From Gammaproteobacteria bacterium RIFCSPHIGHO2_12_FULL_38_11 (GTDB taxonomy: Bacteria > Pseudomonadota > Gammaproteobacteria > Coxiellales > Coxiellaceae): a stretch of DNA of 53,820 nucleotides. The stretch covers positions 27,928 to 81,747 of the forward strand of contig MGXX01000065.1 in the NCBI GenBank assembly GCA_001801515.1. Reading direction: 5' to 3'. A program made the position numbers and the translations under genes. The notes beneath the pieces were generated by a model that was not told where the DNA came from, did no database searches, and saw only the letters and a program-made list of their open reading frames with translations. This document shows positions 29,210-36,433 of the stretch, piece after piece. How positions within the stretch are numbered: position 1 is the stretch's first letter; each line of letters starts with the position of its first letter.

Positions 29210-29238
29210 CAGGCTACCGCCCGCGTTTCGGTGCTATT
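29210..29238. repeat. Family B dispersed repeat inside the biosynthetic cluster
   Basis: A diverged single copy of the family B element (CGCACGCAGG...GCGTTTCGGTGCTA) lying in the only sizeable gap in the second half of the cluster. It may modulate RNA stability between the flanking genes. Confidence 0.65.
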
Positions 29239-29247
29239 TTATTATAT

Positions 29248-30177
29248 TCAATATTTAAACAGTCCTGCTGCAAACGTGGCACCTAAACCCATAGTCACCA
29301 GCAAATAATAATCACCTGGCATAATTCTTTGTTTTGCAATACCGTCTTTTAAATTGATAAATGGATCTGATCCAAAGCAATGCGCTGTCGTCGCAATATT
29401 GTCCAAATACACTTGTTCAGGAAAAAGCGATAATGCATGAATAAGCTGCTTCCAAGAAATTTTATTAACGTTATGAGGAAACACACACCTTATTTTTGAT
29501 ATAACAATATTATTTTTGCTTAAAATTTTATTAATCAGTGATGTCATATTTTTAATGTAAGTTGATTGAAATAACAATTGTTCGTTTTGATCTGCCCATA
29601 TTCCCTTCGCAAATTGGCCGTAAGATGCAAGTTCAGCGTCTAAAAATTGATGCAAGCAATCAGATTTTTTCAACAATATAGCTGTTGCCGCATCACCTAA
29701 TATTGTTGAACCCGGTATTGTTTGCAAAATAGGTGTAAATGTAATATCAACAACTAATATCAAAATTATATCCGTGCTACTTAGAGAGCAAAATAATTTT
29801 TCTGATATCGATAATAAATTAAATACACTTGCACATTTATGCAATGTAGATTCAAAATAAATCGCCTGAGTTATTTTCAACTGAAAAAGTATATTTTGAA
29901 TGTAATGAAATCCAAAAGGCTCAATGTAATCTGCTGTATGTGCAAATAAAACATACTTTATTGAGTCAAGGTCAAGGGGGTATTCATATATTAATTTTTG
30001 AATAAGCGTTAAAATCTGCTTTGAGATTGTCTGTAGATTATGTCGCGGAACAAAATGTAACCCCATCACACGTTCAAACACTTTTGCATCCACTTCAGTT
30101 ATTTCATCTCCATGAACCAGGTCATTAATGGTTAAACTATTTTCACCCAAAAGATATGTAATATGCGCTATATTCAT
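29248..30177 (-). CDS. KAS III-like condensing or acyl-transferring enzyme, Cys-His-His
   Basis: A 309-residue thiolase-fold protein, paralogous to the product of 25853-26779. Cys115 lies in STLHKCAS, PGSTILGDAATAILL is the GDGA-like region, FPHNVN gives His235, and the third position is His266 in TAHCFGSD, replacing the Asn of FabH. The C-terminal glycine-rich strand is VTMGLGATFAAG. Both paralogues keep a plausible Cys-His-His set and conserved flanks, so both are probably under selection for activity. They may act on different acyl units or form a heterodimer. The start ATG overlaps the stop of the ligase gene by one base (TAATG). Confidence 0.8.
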   Translation of the reverse strand: MNIAHITYLLGENSLTINDLVHGDEITEVDAKVFERVMGLHFVPRHNLQTISKQILTLIQKLIYEYPLDLDSIKYVLFAHTADYIEPFGFHYIQNILFQLKITQAIYFESTLHKCASVFNLLSISEKLFCSLSSTDIILILVVDITFTPILQTIPGSTILGDAATAILLKKSDCLHQFLDAELASYGQFAKGIWADQNEQLLFQSTYIKNMTSLINKILSKNNIVISKIRCVFPHNVNKISWKQLIHALSLFPEQVYLDNIATTAHCFGSDPFINLKDGIAKQRIMPGDYYLLVTMGLGATFAAGLFKY

Positions 30178-31697
30178 TAGTGATACACCAAAGAATTTTT
30201 TAAAGCCATATTTTCCAGAACGTGTTTGTTAAGCTTTCCATTAGACAAAGATGGAAATCGATCGCTAAAATAAATGTAATCAGGTTTTTGTGTTGATGGA
30301 AATTTTGAAAGTATAATCATTTTTAAATAATTAATATTACAATTAATTGAATCAGATTCAACACAAACGACTAATTTTTGATCATCAGGCTCATTTTTAT
30401 TAATAAAAATATAAGTGCGATTAATATGTGAAACATGTGACAACTTTTCAATATATTCATAGGTATTTAATTTAGCACCCTTATATTTTACAATAAAATC
30501 ATTTCTACCTTTAAAATAAAAATAACCATCCTCATCCATCACTGCACGATCACCTGATAATAATACTTTCTGACCATATTCATCAGTCGTTATTTTTTTT
30601 GCAGTCTCAATTGGATCATTCCAATAGCCCATCATCACCGTTGGGCCTGAAATAACTAAGTTTCCTTCAATATGCTTACCCAACAATTTACCATTGGAAT
30701 CTTGAATCCACATTTTTAAATTTGGCATCGGTATACCAATTGATCCAGTTTTTTTGTTTAACATTGAGTGTGGCACGTAACTGCAACGTTTACATTCTGT
30801 TAACCCATACATTGAAATTAATTTAGCTTTTGGAAAAATTTTATATATTTTTTCAATGTGTGTTAATGTAATATTTTCTCCTGTATTAGTAACTAATCTT
30901 AGCGATGAAAAATCATAAGCATATCGCTTTGAGGTAATATGAAATAATTGCACCATTAATGGAACACAAGGCAATATCGAAACACAATGTCGTGAAATTT
31001 TATTAGCAACTAAATTAGGAAATAATAAATTTTTTTCAAGAACCAGTGTTGCGCCACAATTAAATGCCAACAACATTTGATAGAGCCCATAATCAAAATG
31101 CATTGGAAGTACAGATAATATGACATCAGATGAATTCAGCGTTAAATAACTTGAAATAGATTCAATAGCTGCCAACACATTACGATGCGAAAGCATCACA
31201 CCCTTTGGAATCCCAGTGCTGCCTGATGTATGCATAATTATTGCAAGATCAGATTCTGTTGAAATATATTTTAGATCGTAAAAATCTAAATCAATACGAA
31301 TTCGCTCACACAATTCACTGATATACGGAACTTCAAAACTGACGATACAATTAAATTGCGCATCTGTAATGTTGTCAAAAACAACCATTTTAGGATTAAT
31401 ATTTTTTATAATTTCACTTAATGTTTGTTCATTCACTTCGTGATCAATAAGGCATGGCACCATGCCTGATAAAACAGTAGCCCAAAAAGCAATGACGGTT
31501 GCATACGTATTCGCACCCAATATAATAACGCGCCCAGCATTTTTTTCTATGGTTAAGCTCATGTGTTGCACTAAACGTAGACTATCTTCATATACAGACC
31601 AATAACTATATGTTTCATCTCCGATAATCAATGCTGTTTTCGTTTTATACGCATTAATTGTTTTTAAAAAAATATGGGGTAATAAATAATGCATCAT
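30177..31697 (-). CDS. AMP-forming acyl ligase, exosortase-A-cluster type
   Basis: A 506-residue ANL-superfamily ligase that should activate a carboxylic acid as an acyl-adenylate and pass it to CoA or the cluster's carrier protein. Motifs are HTSGSTGIPKGVMLSH (A3), MYGLTEC (A5), LLSGDRAVMDEDGYF (A7), GRNDFIVKYKGAKLNTYE (A8) and SNGKLNKHV (A10). The segment VLPMHFDYGLYQML and the GLTECKRCSYVP stretch resemble the acyl-CoA ligases that accompany PLP decarboxylases and carrier proteins in exosortase A clusters, matching its company here. GAGG upstream supports the first ATG. It starts 3 bases after the dehydrogenase gene and overlaps the next gene by one base. Confidence 0.88.
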   Translation of the reverse strand: MMHYLLPHIFLKTINAYKTKTALIIGDETYSYWSVYEDSLRLVQHMSLTIEKNAGRVIILGANTYATVIAFWATVLSGMVPCLIDHEVNEQTLSEIIKNINPKMVVFDNITDAQFNCIVSFEVPYISELCERIRIDLDFYDLKYISTESDLAIIMHTSGSTGIPKGVMLSHRNVLAAIESISSYLTLNSSDVILSVLPMHFDYGLYQMLLAFNCGATLVLEKNLLFPNLVANKISRHCVSILPCVPLMVQLFHITSKRYAYDFSSLRLVTNTGENITLTHIEKIYKIFPKAKLISMYGLTECKRCSYVPHSMLNKKTGSIGIPMPNLKMWIQDSNGKLLGKHIEGNLVISGPTVMMGYWNDPIETAKKITTDEYGQKVLLSGDRAVMDEDGYFYFKGRNDFIVKYKGAKLNTYEYIEKLSHVSHINRTYIFINKNEPDDQKLVVCVESDSINCNINYLKMIILSKFPSTQKPDYIYFSDRFPSLSNGKLNKHVLENMALKNSLVYH

Positions 31698-31700
31698 ATG

Positions 31701-32801
31701 TTATATGCCTCTTATTTGTTTTTTTTGAATATCAGTTGTGCCTTCCATATATTCCCAGCAATGCACATCGCGCAATGCTTTCAGCAACCAAGGGTTTTCT
31801 AGCAACGCATCCATTTTGCATAATGCGATACACGCGCTAATTACCTTTTCTGAAATTGCAGTTGCATTGGCCTTTGCTAATGATACATTCCGGCACAATA
31901 AAGCATTTTTATCTACTTCCGATGCAGCATTTTTTAACATCTGCCTGGAAACCTTTAGCAAAGAATTAAAATTGGCAAAAACAGATTTGAGTGATTTTAA
32001 ATTGGCTTTGTTAATCAAGAATGTAATATCACACACCGCTTGTGCCTGTCCAATCGCCAATGCACCAACACCTGTTCTCAATCGATTAAATACTTTTACA
32101 ATTCCTAAAAGGCCATTTTCGCAGGCTGAAAGATGATTTCCTAAAATCTGAGATTCTGGAATTTTGACATCATTGAATTTTACTAATGCTATTTGTGCAG
32201 ATTTCAATGCAAACATGGATAATGACGTTTTTTGGATATTTAAATTATTATTTAACAAATCAGGCGTCAACCAAACAGCGCGAATACCTAATGGCCCATC
32301 AAATAAGCGCGCTAAAACAATTCCCATATTTCCCACCGCACCATTTCCAAAAAAACACTTTGTCCCGTTTAAAAAATAATCGCTATCATGTTTATTTTTT
32401 TTAGTTAATCTTGTTTGAATATTATTTGCATCGGAACCTTTATTGGGTTCTGTTAATGCAAAAAACGTTCGAATTTTTTTAGACTGTAAAATTTTGTAGA
32501 AATAATCAATTTGATTTGGCAAACCCAATTCTCGTAACATCAAACCTGATAGAGAAGGTCCGGGGCATGCCAATAAAACACCAGGGTCACCGTATGAAAA
32601 TGCCTCTAAATAATGCGTACGTTCGACTGTAGTACTATTGCAGTCAGATAAAATAAAATTAACAGCCGGTAAATCAAGATAATTTAAAATTATATTAGGA
32701 TCTGCATCCACTTTGAAAGACAGTTCTCTAAAGCTTTTTGCGTAGGATGATAATTTTTCACCATAATAACGAGTAGCATTCATATCATTTTTCATAATCA
32801 A
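31701..32801 (-). CDS. Acyl-CoA/acyl-ACP dehydrogenase
   Basis: A 366-residue flavoprotein of the acyl-CoA dehydrogenase family. FALTEPNKGSDANN is the FAD/substrate signature (usually LTEPxAGSD), FLNGTKCFFGNG is the adjacent strand, and EYMEGTTDIQKKQI is the C-terminal motif carrying the catalytic-type Glu. It is slightly short at the N-terminus compared with the usual 380 residues. In prodiginine and pyoluteorin pathways such enzymes oxidise prolyl groups on a carrier protein, a precedent for ACP-bound desaturation here. Its start overlaps the stop of the truncated dehydrogenase-like gene (ATGA), implying a heteromeric or coordinated pair. Confidence 0.88.
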   Translation of the reverse strand: MIMKNDMNATRYYGEKLSSYAKSFRELSFKVDADPNIILNYLDLPAVNFILSDCNSTTVERTHYLEAFSYGDPGVLLACPGPSLSGLMLRELGLPNQIDYFYKILQSKKIRTFFALTEPNKGSDANNIQTRLTKKNKHDSDYFLNGTKCFFGNGAVGNMGIVLARLFDGPLGIRAVWLTPDLLNNNLNIQKTSLSMFALKSAQIALVKFNDVKIPESQILGNHLSACENGLLGIVKVFNRLRTGVGALAIGQAQAVCDITFLINKANLKSLKSVFANFNSLLKVSRQMLKNAASEVDKNALLCRNVSLAKANATAISEKVISACIALCKMDALLENPWLLKALRDVHCWEYMEGTTDIQKKQIRGI

Positions 32802-33448
32802 ACCTCGATAAACTTTTCAAATAATCTTATGAAAAAAAGAAATTCAATTGCATTATTTTTTAACACAGCACGTGCACCAGCCAAGCGTGACAAAATTACC
32901 AAAAGATTCATTAATTGTTTAAGCAGAAAGGAAATTTGATCAGTTTTTATTGATAGTTTAATCAATTGCTCGACACGACTTAATATAATCATACAATCTG
33001 AAAAATGCGATTGAACGACATCAAGGTTCACAATGCGCTTATTTTCATAATATCGGTTTGACAAATGTTCATGCGTATAAACCGCTATTTTTTTGCATGC
33101 AATAAAAATGTTGGCCACTATCTTATTAATGAATACTTCATATAAATTGGATTTATTTTTATTTGTAACATCAACGGTCAGTTGTGAAAGAAACATGCCT
33201 GCTTCATTTAAAAAAGAAAGCGGCATGGGTTTCAAGCATTTTACGGAGATGGCTGTCACACTAGATTTTGTCAAAAGAACAATATCATTTTCAAAATTAA
33301 TATTTTCTGAATGCATGATCAATCCTTTTGAGTTACCCAAGCCGAAAAAACTGTTATTATCAACAACCGCTACAGAAGACATATTAAAAACCTCTTGCCA
33401 CGAAATTTGACAATAATTTTCAGATTGAAATAAAACATCTTTTATCAT
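32798..33448 (-). CDS. Partial acyl-CoA dehydrogenase-like protein
   Basis: A 216-residue protein that resembles the middle beta domain and C-terminal helical domain of acyl-CoA dehydrogenases but has no N-terminal helical domain. The segment ACKKIAVYTHEHLSNRYYENKR followed by VVQSHFSD matches the helix where full-length enzymes read 'R..FG..I..FQ..Q..LAD'. The C-terminal YEGT motif is not seen. It probably forms a complex with the complete dehydrogenase encoded immediately downstream by an ATGA overlap, like the split subunits in heterotetrameric bacterial dehydrogenases. Start at 33448 is chosen over 33460 because it shortens the overlap with the preceding gene; no strong ribosome site is visible for either. 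Confidence 0.65.
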   Translation of the reverse strand: MIKDVLFQSENYCQISWQEVFNMSSVAVVDNNSFFGLGNSKGLIMHSENINFENDIVLLTKSSVTAISVKCLKPMPLSFLNEAGMFLSQLTVDVTNKNKSNLYEVFINKIVANIFIACKKIAVYTHEHLSNRYYENKRIVNLDVVQSHFSDCMIILSRVEQLIKLSIKTDQISFLLKQLMNLLVILSRLAGARAVLKNNAIEFLFFIRLFEKFIEV

Positions 33449-34268
33449 ATAAAAAACCATTTTGTTTTATTAATAATATTCCAGTCGAAAATAATGCATG
33501 ATCATGATCAACAATAAATATATAGTTAAATTTAATTCTATTCTTAAATATAAAGTCTAAGCAGTAATAGACAAACCCAGAGCTGATCGGATAAAAAATA
33601 ACATTCCACGAAGTAAGAACATTAAAATTATCTTTATGTTTTACGTAAACAATAAAATCATTTATATTCATAGAAAAAGCATTTATCATGGATTTTATTT
33701 TTTCAATGTATTGTTTGTTAGAGATGACTTCACACAAAACCACCTTTACAAATTGTTTTGAATTGCATTTAGAAACGGTAGAAAGTGATGCCACAAAATT
33801 AATTTCTGGTGCAACAGGTTTATTTTTGCTTAATTTAAATAACCAAGCATTTTCAATTGAACAACATAACGCTTTACTAATCGAATTTGAATTATACAAT
33901 TTTAACAATGTGTTTAAGGCGTAAAACACGCATAGTAATCCACATCCTTTGACATCAAGAAAAGCGGCATGAATATTAAATTTGTTTTTCAAATACAATT
34001 CTGGTGCAGAATAATCCATATTCCACGTGACCCCCCAAGAGGGCAACAAAACCATGTCAACTTGATCAAATTTGTTGTTTTTTACTAATTTATTCATCAA
34101 TATTGTTCCCATCAAATCATAGCGATATACAAATTGTGATGAATCATAATTTAGGTTAACGTTATAAAGCTTATATAAATCATTTAAATACGCCTTTACA
34201 ACATCAGAAACAGGTTGTTTTTTGATATTTTTAAAGGCGGTTTGGAAAATAACTGAATCAATGATCAT
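33420..34268 (-). CDS. Degenerate KAS III-like (thiolase-fold) protein
   Basis: A 282-residue protein, recognised as thiolase-like only through its match to the cluster paralogues. HAAFLDVKGCGLLCVFYAL aligns with the active-site helix of the other KAS-like proteins, but Leu occupies the nucleophile position. Near the C-terminus YVKHKDNFNV may replace the His loop, and the glycine-rich terminal strand is lost (IVDHDHALFSTGILLI). It shares most with the half-length protein at 25332-25832. A scaffold or chain-length-factor-like role is plausible but unproven. It is very AT-rich. The ATG at 34268, 10 bases before the ACP stop, is preferred to the longer frame that starts deeper inside the ACP gene. 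Confidence 0.6.
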   Translation of the reverse strand: MIIDSVIFQTAFKNIKKQPVSDVVKAYLNDLYKLYNVNLNYDSSQFVYRYDLMGTILMNKLVKNNKFDQVDMVLLPSWGVTWNMDYSAPELYLKNKFNIHAAFLDVKGCGLLCVFYALNTLLKLYNSNSISKALCCSIENAWLFKLSKNKPVAPEINFVASLSTVSKCNSKQFVKVVLCEVISNKQYIEKIKSMINAFSMNINDFIVYVKHKDNFNVLTSWNVIFYPISSGFVYYCLDFIFKNRIKFNYIFIVDHDHALFSTGILLIKQNGFLYDKRCFISI

Positions 34269-34527
34269 GTCTGTCTCGCAATAAAACTTGCATATCAACA
34301 TAATTGATTACTGATGAAACCGTTTCTAAATCGCGCATTTCAATTGTTTCAGGATCAACAAAAAATCCTTCAATGGATTCTTCTAGACGCATTAAAAACA
34401 TTAACGAACTCATTGAATCTAATTGCAGATCTTCTTTTAAATAAGCATTTGAATTAATACACAGGTTATTGGACAAATTTAATGTTGATGCTAATGCATT
34501 TTTAACAAGTTGTTCCGTATTTTGCAT
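34258..34527 (-). CDS. Acyl carrier protein
   Basis: An 89-residue acyl carrier protein. The phosphopantetheine attachment Ser38 is in LQLDSMSSL, preceded by acidic helix residues and followed by helix II FLMRLEESIEGFFVDPE, in line with the family fold. It probably carries the intermediates handled by the ligases, decarboxylase, dehydrogenases and KS-like proteins of this run. AAGGAG sits 6 bases before the ATG at 34527, a near-ideal ribosome site, which excludes the longer frame beginning at 34563. It lies 26 bases after the decarboxylase gene. A phosphopantetheinyl transferase is not present in the window, so the host's general enzyme would have to load it. Confidence 0.93.
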   Translation of the reverse strand: MQNTEQLVKNALASTLNLSNNLCINSNAYLKEDLQLDSMSSLMFLMRLEESIEGFFVDPETIEMRDLETVSSVINYVDMQVLLRDRHDH

Positions 34528-34553
34528 CGTAGTCTCCTTGGTTGGGTTTAGGT

Positions 34554-35843
34554 TTATATGCATACTTGCTTGAAAGTTTCTGTGGCATTGATATTTTGTG
34601 TTAACAATAAGTCATCGATTGTTTCGCGACGTCGAATCAGTTTCAGTTTTTTATTTTCATAAATTACTTCAGCAGGTGAGCCATGGCTCAAAAATTTTCC
34701 TGGAGACGCCGTTAATCCATACGCACCAGAATTTTTAATAATAATTAAATCACCGACAGTAACATTTTTTAGTTCAATATTTTTCAGCAGTACATCACAA
34801 GGCGTACACAATGGTCCTGTCACCTGATATTTTTTTTTACTTATACTGTTTTTTAATTTATTTTCTGAAATATGAAAAAATGGAAAATTACGATGAATAA
34901 ACGACCCTAATCCCGTTGTCGCCATATGACAATGCAGGCCTGCATCAACGATTAAATAATTCTTTTCGTGGTTAGACTTTACTGATTGTATTGATGCAAT
35001 AAGAAAGCCTGATTCAGCTACCAAATAGCGGCCCAATTCTAAAATAAATTGTGTTGATTGTCGCAATAGCTTATAGCATTTTAATAATGCATTAATATCA
35101 TTTATTAATTTTAAATGATTTAATTTTTTTTCACCCTGAAAATAAGGGACACCAAAGCCACCCCCAATATCAATCACATTAAAATCAATTTTTAGCTTTT
35201 CAGAAAGTGAATCTGCTAGTATTAGTATATTTTTTATGTTTTCTATTATTGCATTTTCATCTAATACACGACTTGCATTAAAAATTTGTATCCCATCAAA
35301 CAAAATAAATTCACATTGTTGTATTTCATTAAAGCGAGCAGTAAATTCTGTTATTTCAATACCAAACTGTGATGAAACGCCACTCATTTTAATTGGTGCA
35401 TTTTTCATAAAAAAATCAGGATTAATACGTGCTAGAATCGATGTTTTTGCTTTATGCTTTTTTGATAGCACATCAACTAGGCTTATTTCAGTGATTGACT
35501 CGCAAACAATGTGCCTAATTTTCATTTGTATCGCAAACTCAATTTCATCTGGTTTTTTTGCAGGCCCTACAAAGATAATTTGTGAAGGCTTAAATCCTGA
35601 TTTAAGTGCAATAACCAGTTCGTTTTTTGATGAAATTTCACAATTTGCACCCAATGAAGCAAGGTATTTACAAACTTCTAAACTTGGATTTGCTTTAATT
35701 GAATAAAAAACACTACAACTGGGCGATAGGTTTTTTTGTAATTGCGCATATTTTTCTTTAATCGTTTCCATAAAATACAAAAACACCGGCGTGCCAAAAT
35801 GCGCAGCCGTTTTTATTAAAATATTATTTGTTAACATTTTCAT
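34554..35843 (-). CDS. PLP-dependent decarboxylase, BtrK/exosortase-associated type
   Basis: A 429-residue fold-type III decarboxylase related to diaminopimelate and ornithine decarboxylases. The PLP Schiff-base Lys50 is in FYSIKANPS, the phosphate-binding loop is DIGGGFGVPY, ELGRYLVAESG contributes the next active-site strand, and CTPCDVL carries the substrate-side Cys. MSGVSSQFGIE and the NSGAYG loop resemble BtrK of butirosin biosynthesis, which decarboxylates glutamate bound to a carrier protein, and the decarboxylases of exosortase A clusters. The next gene is an ACP, so an aminoacyl-ACP substrate is a reasonable inference. ATG at 35843 is chosen because GGAAG lies 7 bases upstream; an earlier ATG at 35864 lacks a ribosome site. 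It opens the biosynthetic run. Confidence 0.88.
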   Translation of the reverse strand: MKMLTNNILIKTAAHFGTPVFLYFMETIKEKYAQLQKNLSPSCSVFYSIKANPSLEVCKYLASLGANCEISSKNELVIALKSGFKPSQIIFVGPAKKPDEIEFAIQMKIRHIVCESITEISLVDVLSKKHKAKTSILARINPDFFMKNAPIKMSGVSSQFGIEITEFTARFNEIQQCEFILFDGIQIFNASRVLDENAIIENIKNILILADSLSEKLKIDFNVIDIGGGFGVPYFQGEKKLNHLKLINDINALLKCYKLLRQSTQFILELGRYLVAESGFLIASIQSVKSNHEKNYLIVDAGLHCHMATTGLGSFIHRNFPFFHISENKLKNSISKKKYQVTGPLCTPCDVLLKNIELKNVTVGDLIIIKNSGAYGLTASPGKFLSHGSPAEVIYENKKLKLIRRRETIDDLLLTQNINATETFKQVCI

Positions 35844-35868
35844 AATGACACTTCCATCTAACAATTTA

Positions 35869-36279
35869 TTAGCGATGAATCAATTTTCCATTAATTACTT
35901 TTCCATCGACAGAAGAGGTGACACTGACAATCACCTCCCCAGCTGGCCCTTGAAAATCAGCATTTCCTTTTATCTTTGAGTTATGACACAATTTAATTTT
36001 TTCTGCTGTTGCACTATTTTCAGTAACTGAATCAAATATCGAATCATCTGATCTCATTGGTCCACTGACCGTTGCTGTACCAGTAAAGGTGGAGCGCATT
36101 GCACGAAATGGACCGTGCACAACAATATTTTTAATGTACACACCCCTGCACCAGGTGGGTCCATCATAAATTTGCGTATGCGGTTCATGAAAACCCAATA
36201 CGATACATTGGTCCTCTGCTAATGCACCTTGCATTAAAAATGCTGAAAATAAAGCGAAAGCTATTACACGTGATTTCAT
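35869..36279 (-). CDS. Small secreted protein, possible polymer-forming beta-helix
   Basis: A 136-residue protein with a clear Sec signal peptide (IAFALFSAFLMQGALAE, cleavage near residue 21). The mature part has short repeating strands such as GTATVSGPMRSDDSIF, ENSATAEKIKLCHNSKIKGNADF and GKVINGKLI, reminiscent of bactofilin-like or other small beta-helical proteins. Three Cys residues could form disulfides in the periplasm. No precise family can be assigned. It ends 25 bases before the decarboxylase start and on the same strand, so it could be cotranscribed with the biosynthetic run, but a functional link is not shown. Upstream are 154 bases with an A-tract and a family B repeat. Confidence 0.75.
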   Translation of the reverse strand: MKSRVIAFALFSAFLMQGALAEDQCIVLGFHEPHTQIYDGPTWCRGVYIKNIVVHGPFRAMRSTFTGTATVSGPMRSDDSIFDSVTENSATAEKIKLCHNSKIKGNADFQGPAGEVIVSVTSSVDGKVINGKLIHR

Positions 36280-36390
36280 AAAATTTTTCCCAGTTGATTA
36301 ATTTACGAAAGCATCATAATCAATTTAAAAAAAAATTTATATCCGTGTTTTTGAAATAATTGGATTTTTTTAAAATGGGGGTAATGCAGG

Positions 36391-36428
36391 ATTCACACGC
36401 ACCCTTCCGAGTGCATTTCTGTGCTATA
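36391..36428. repeat. Family B dispersed repeat after mutL
   Basis: A single copy (TTCACACGCACCCTTCCGAG... ending GTTTCTGTGCTA-like) ends a few bases from the mutL stop codon. It could act as a hairpin protecting or ending the upstream transcript. Confidence 0.75.
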
Positions 36429-36433
36429 GGAAA

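Noticed and set aside
31738..32136. A 132-residue plus-strand frame inside the biosynthetic cluster
   Set aside because: Antisense to the acyl-CoA dehydrogenase, whose family motifs are clear on the other strand.
35236..35706. A 156-residue plus-strand frame opposite the decarboxylase
   Set aside because: The decarboxylase has all PLP motifs; the opposite frame has no recognisable sequence.
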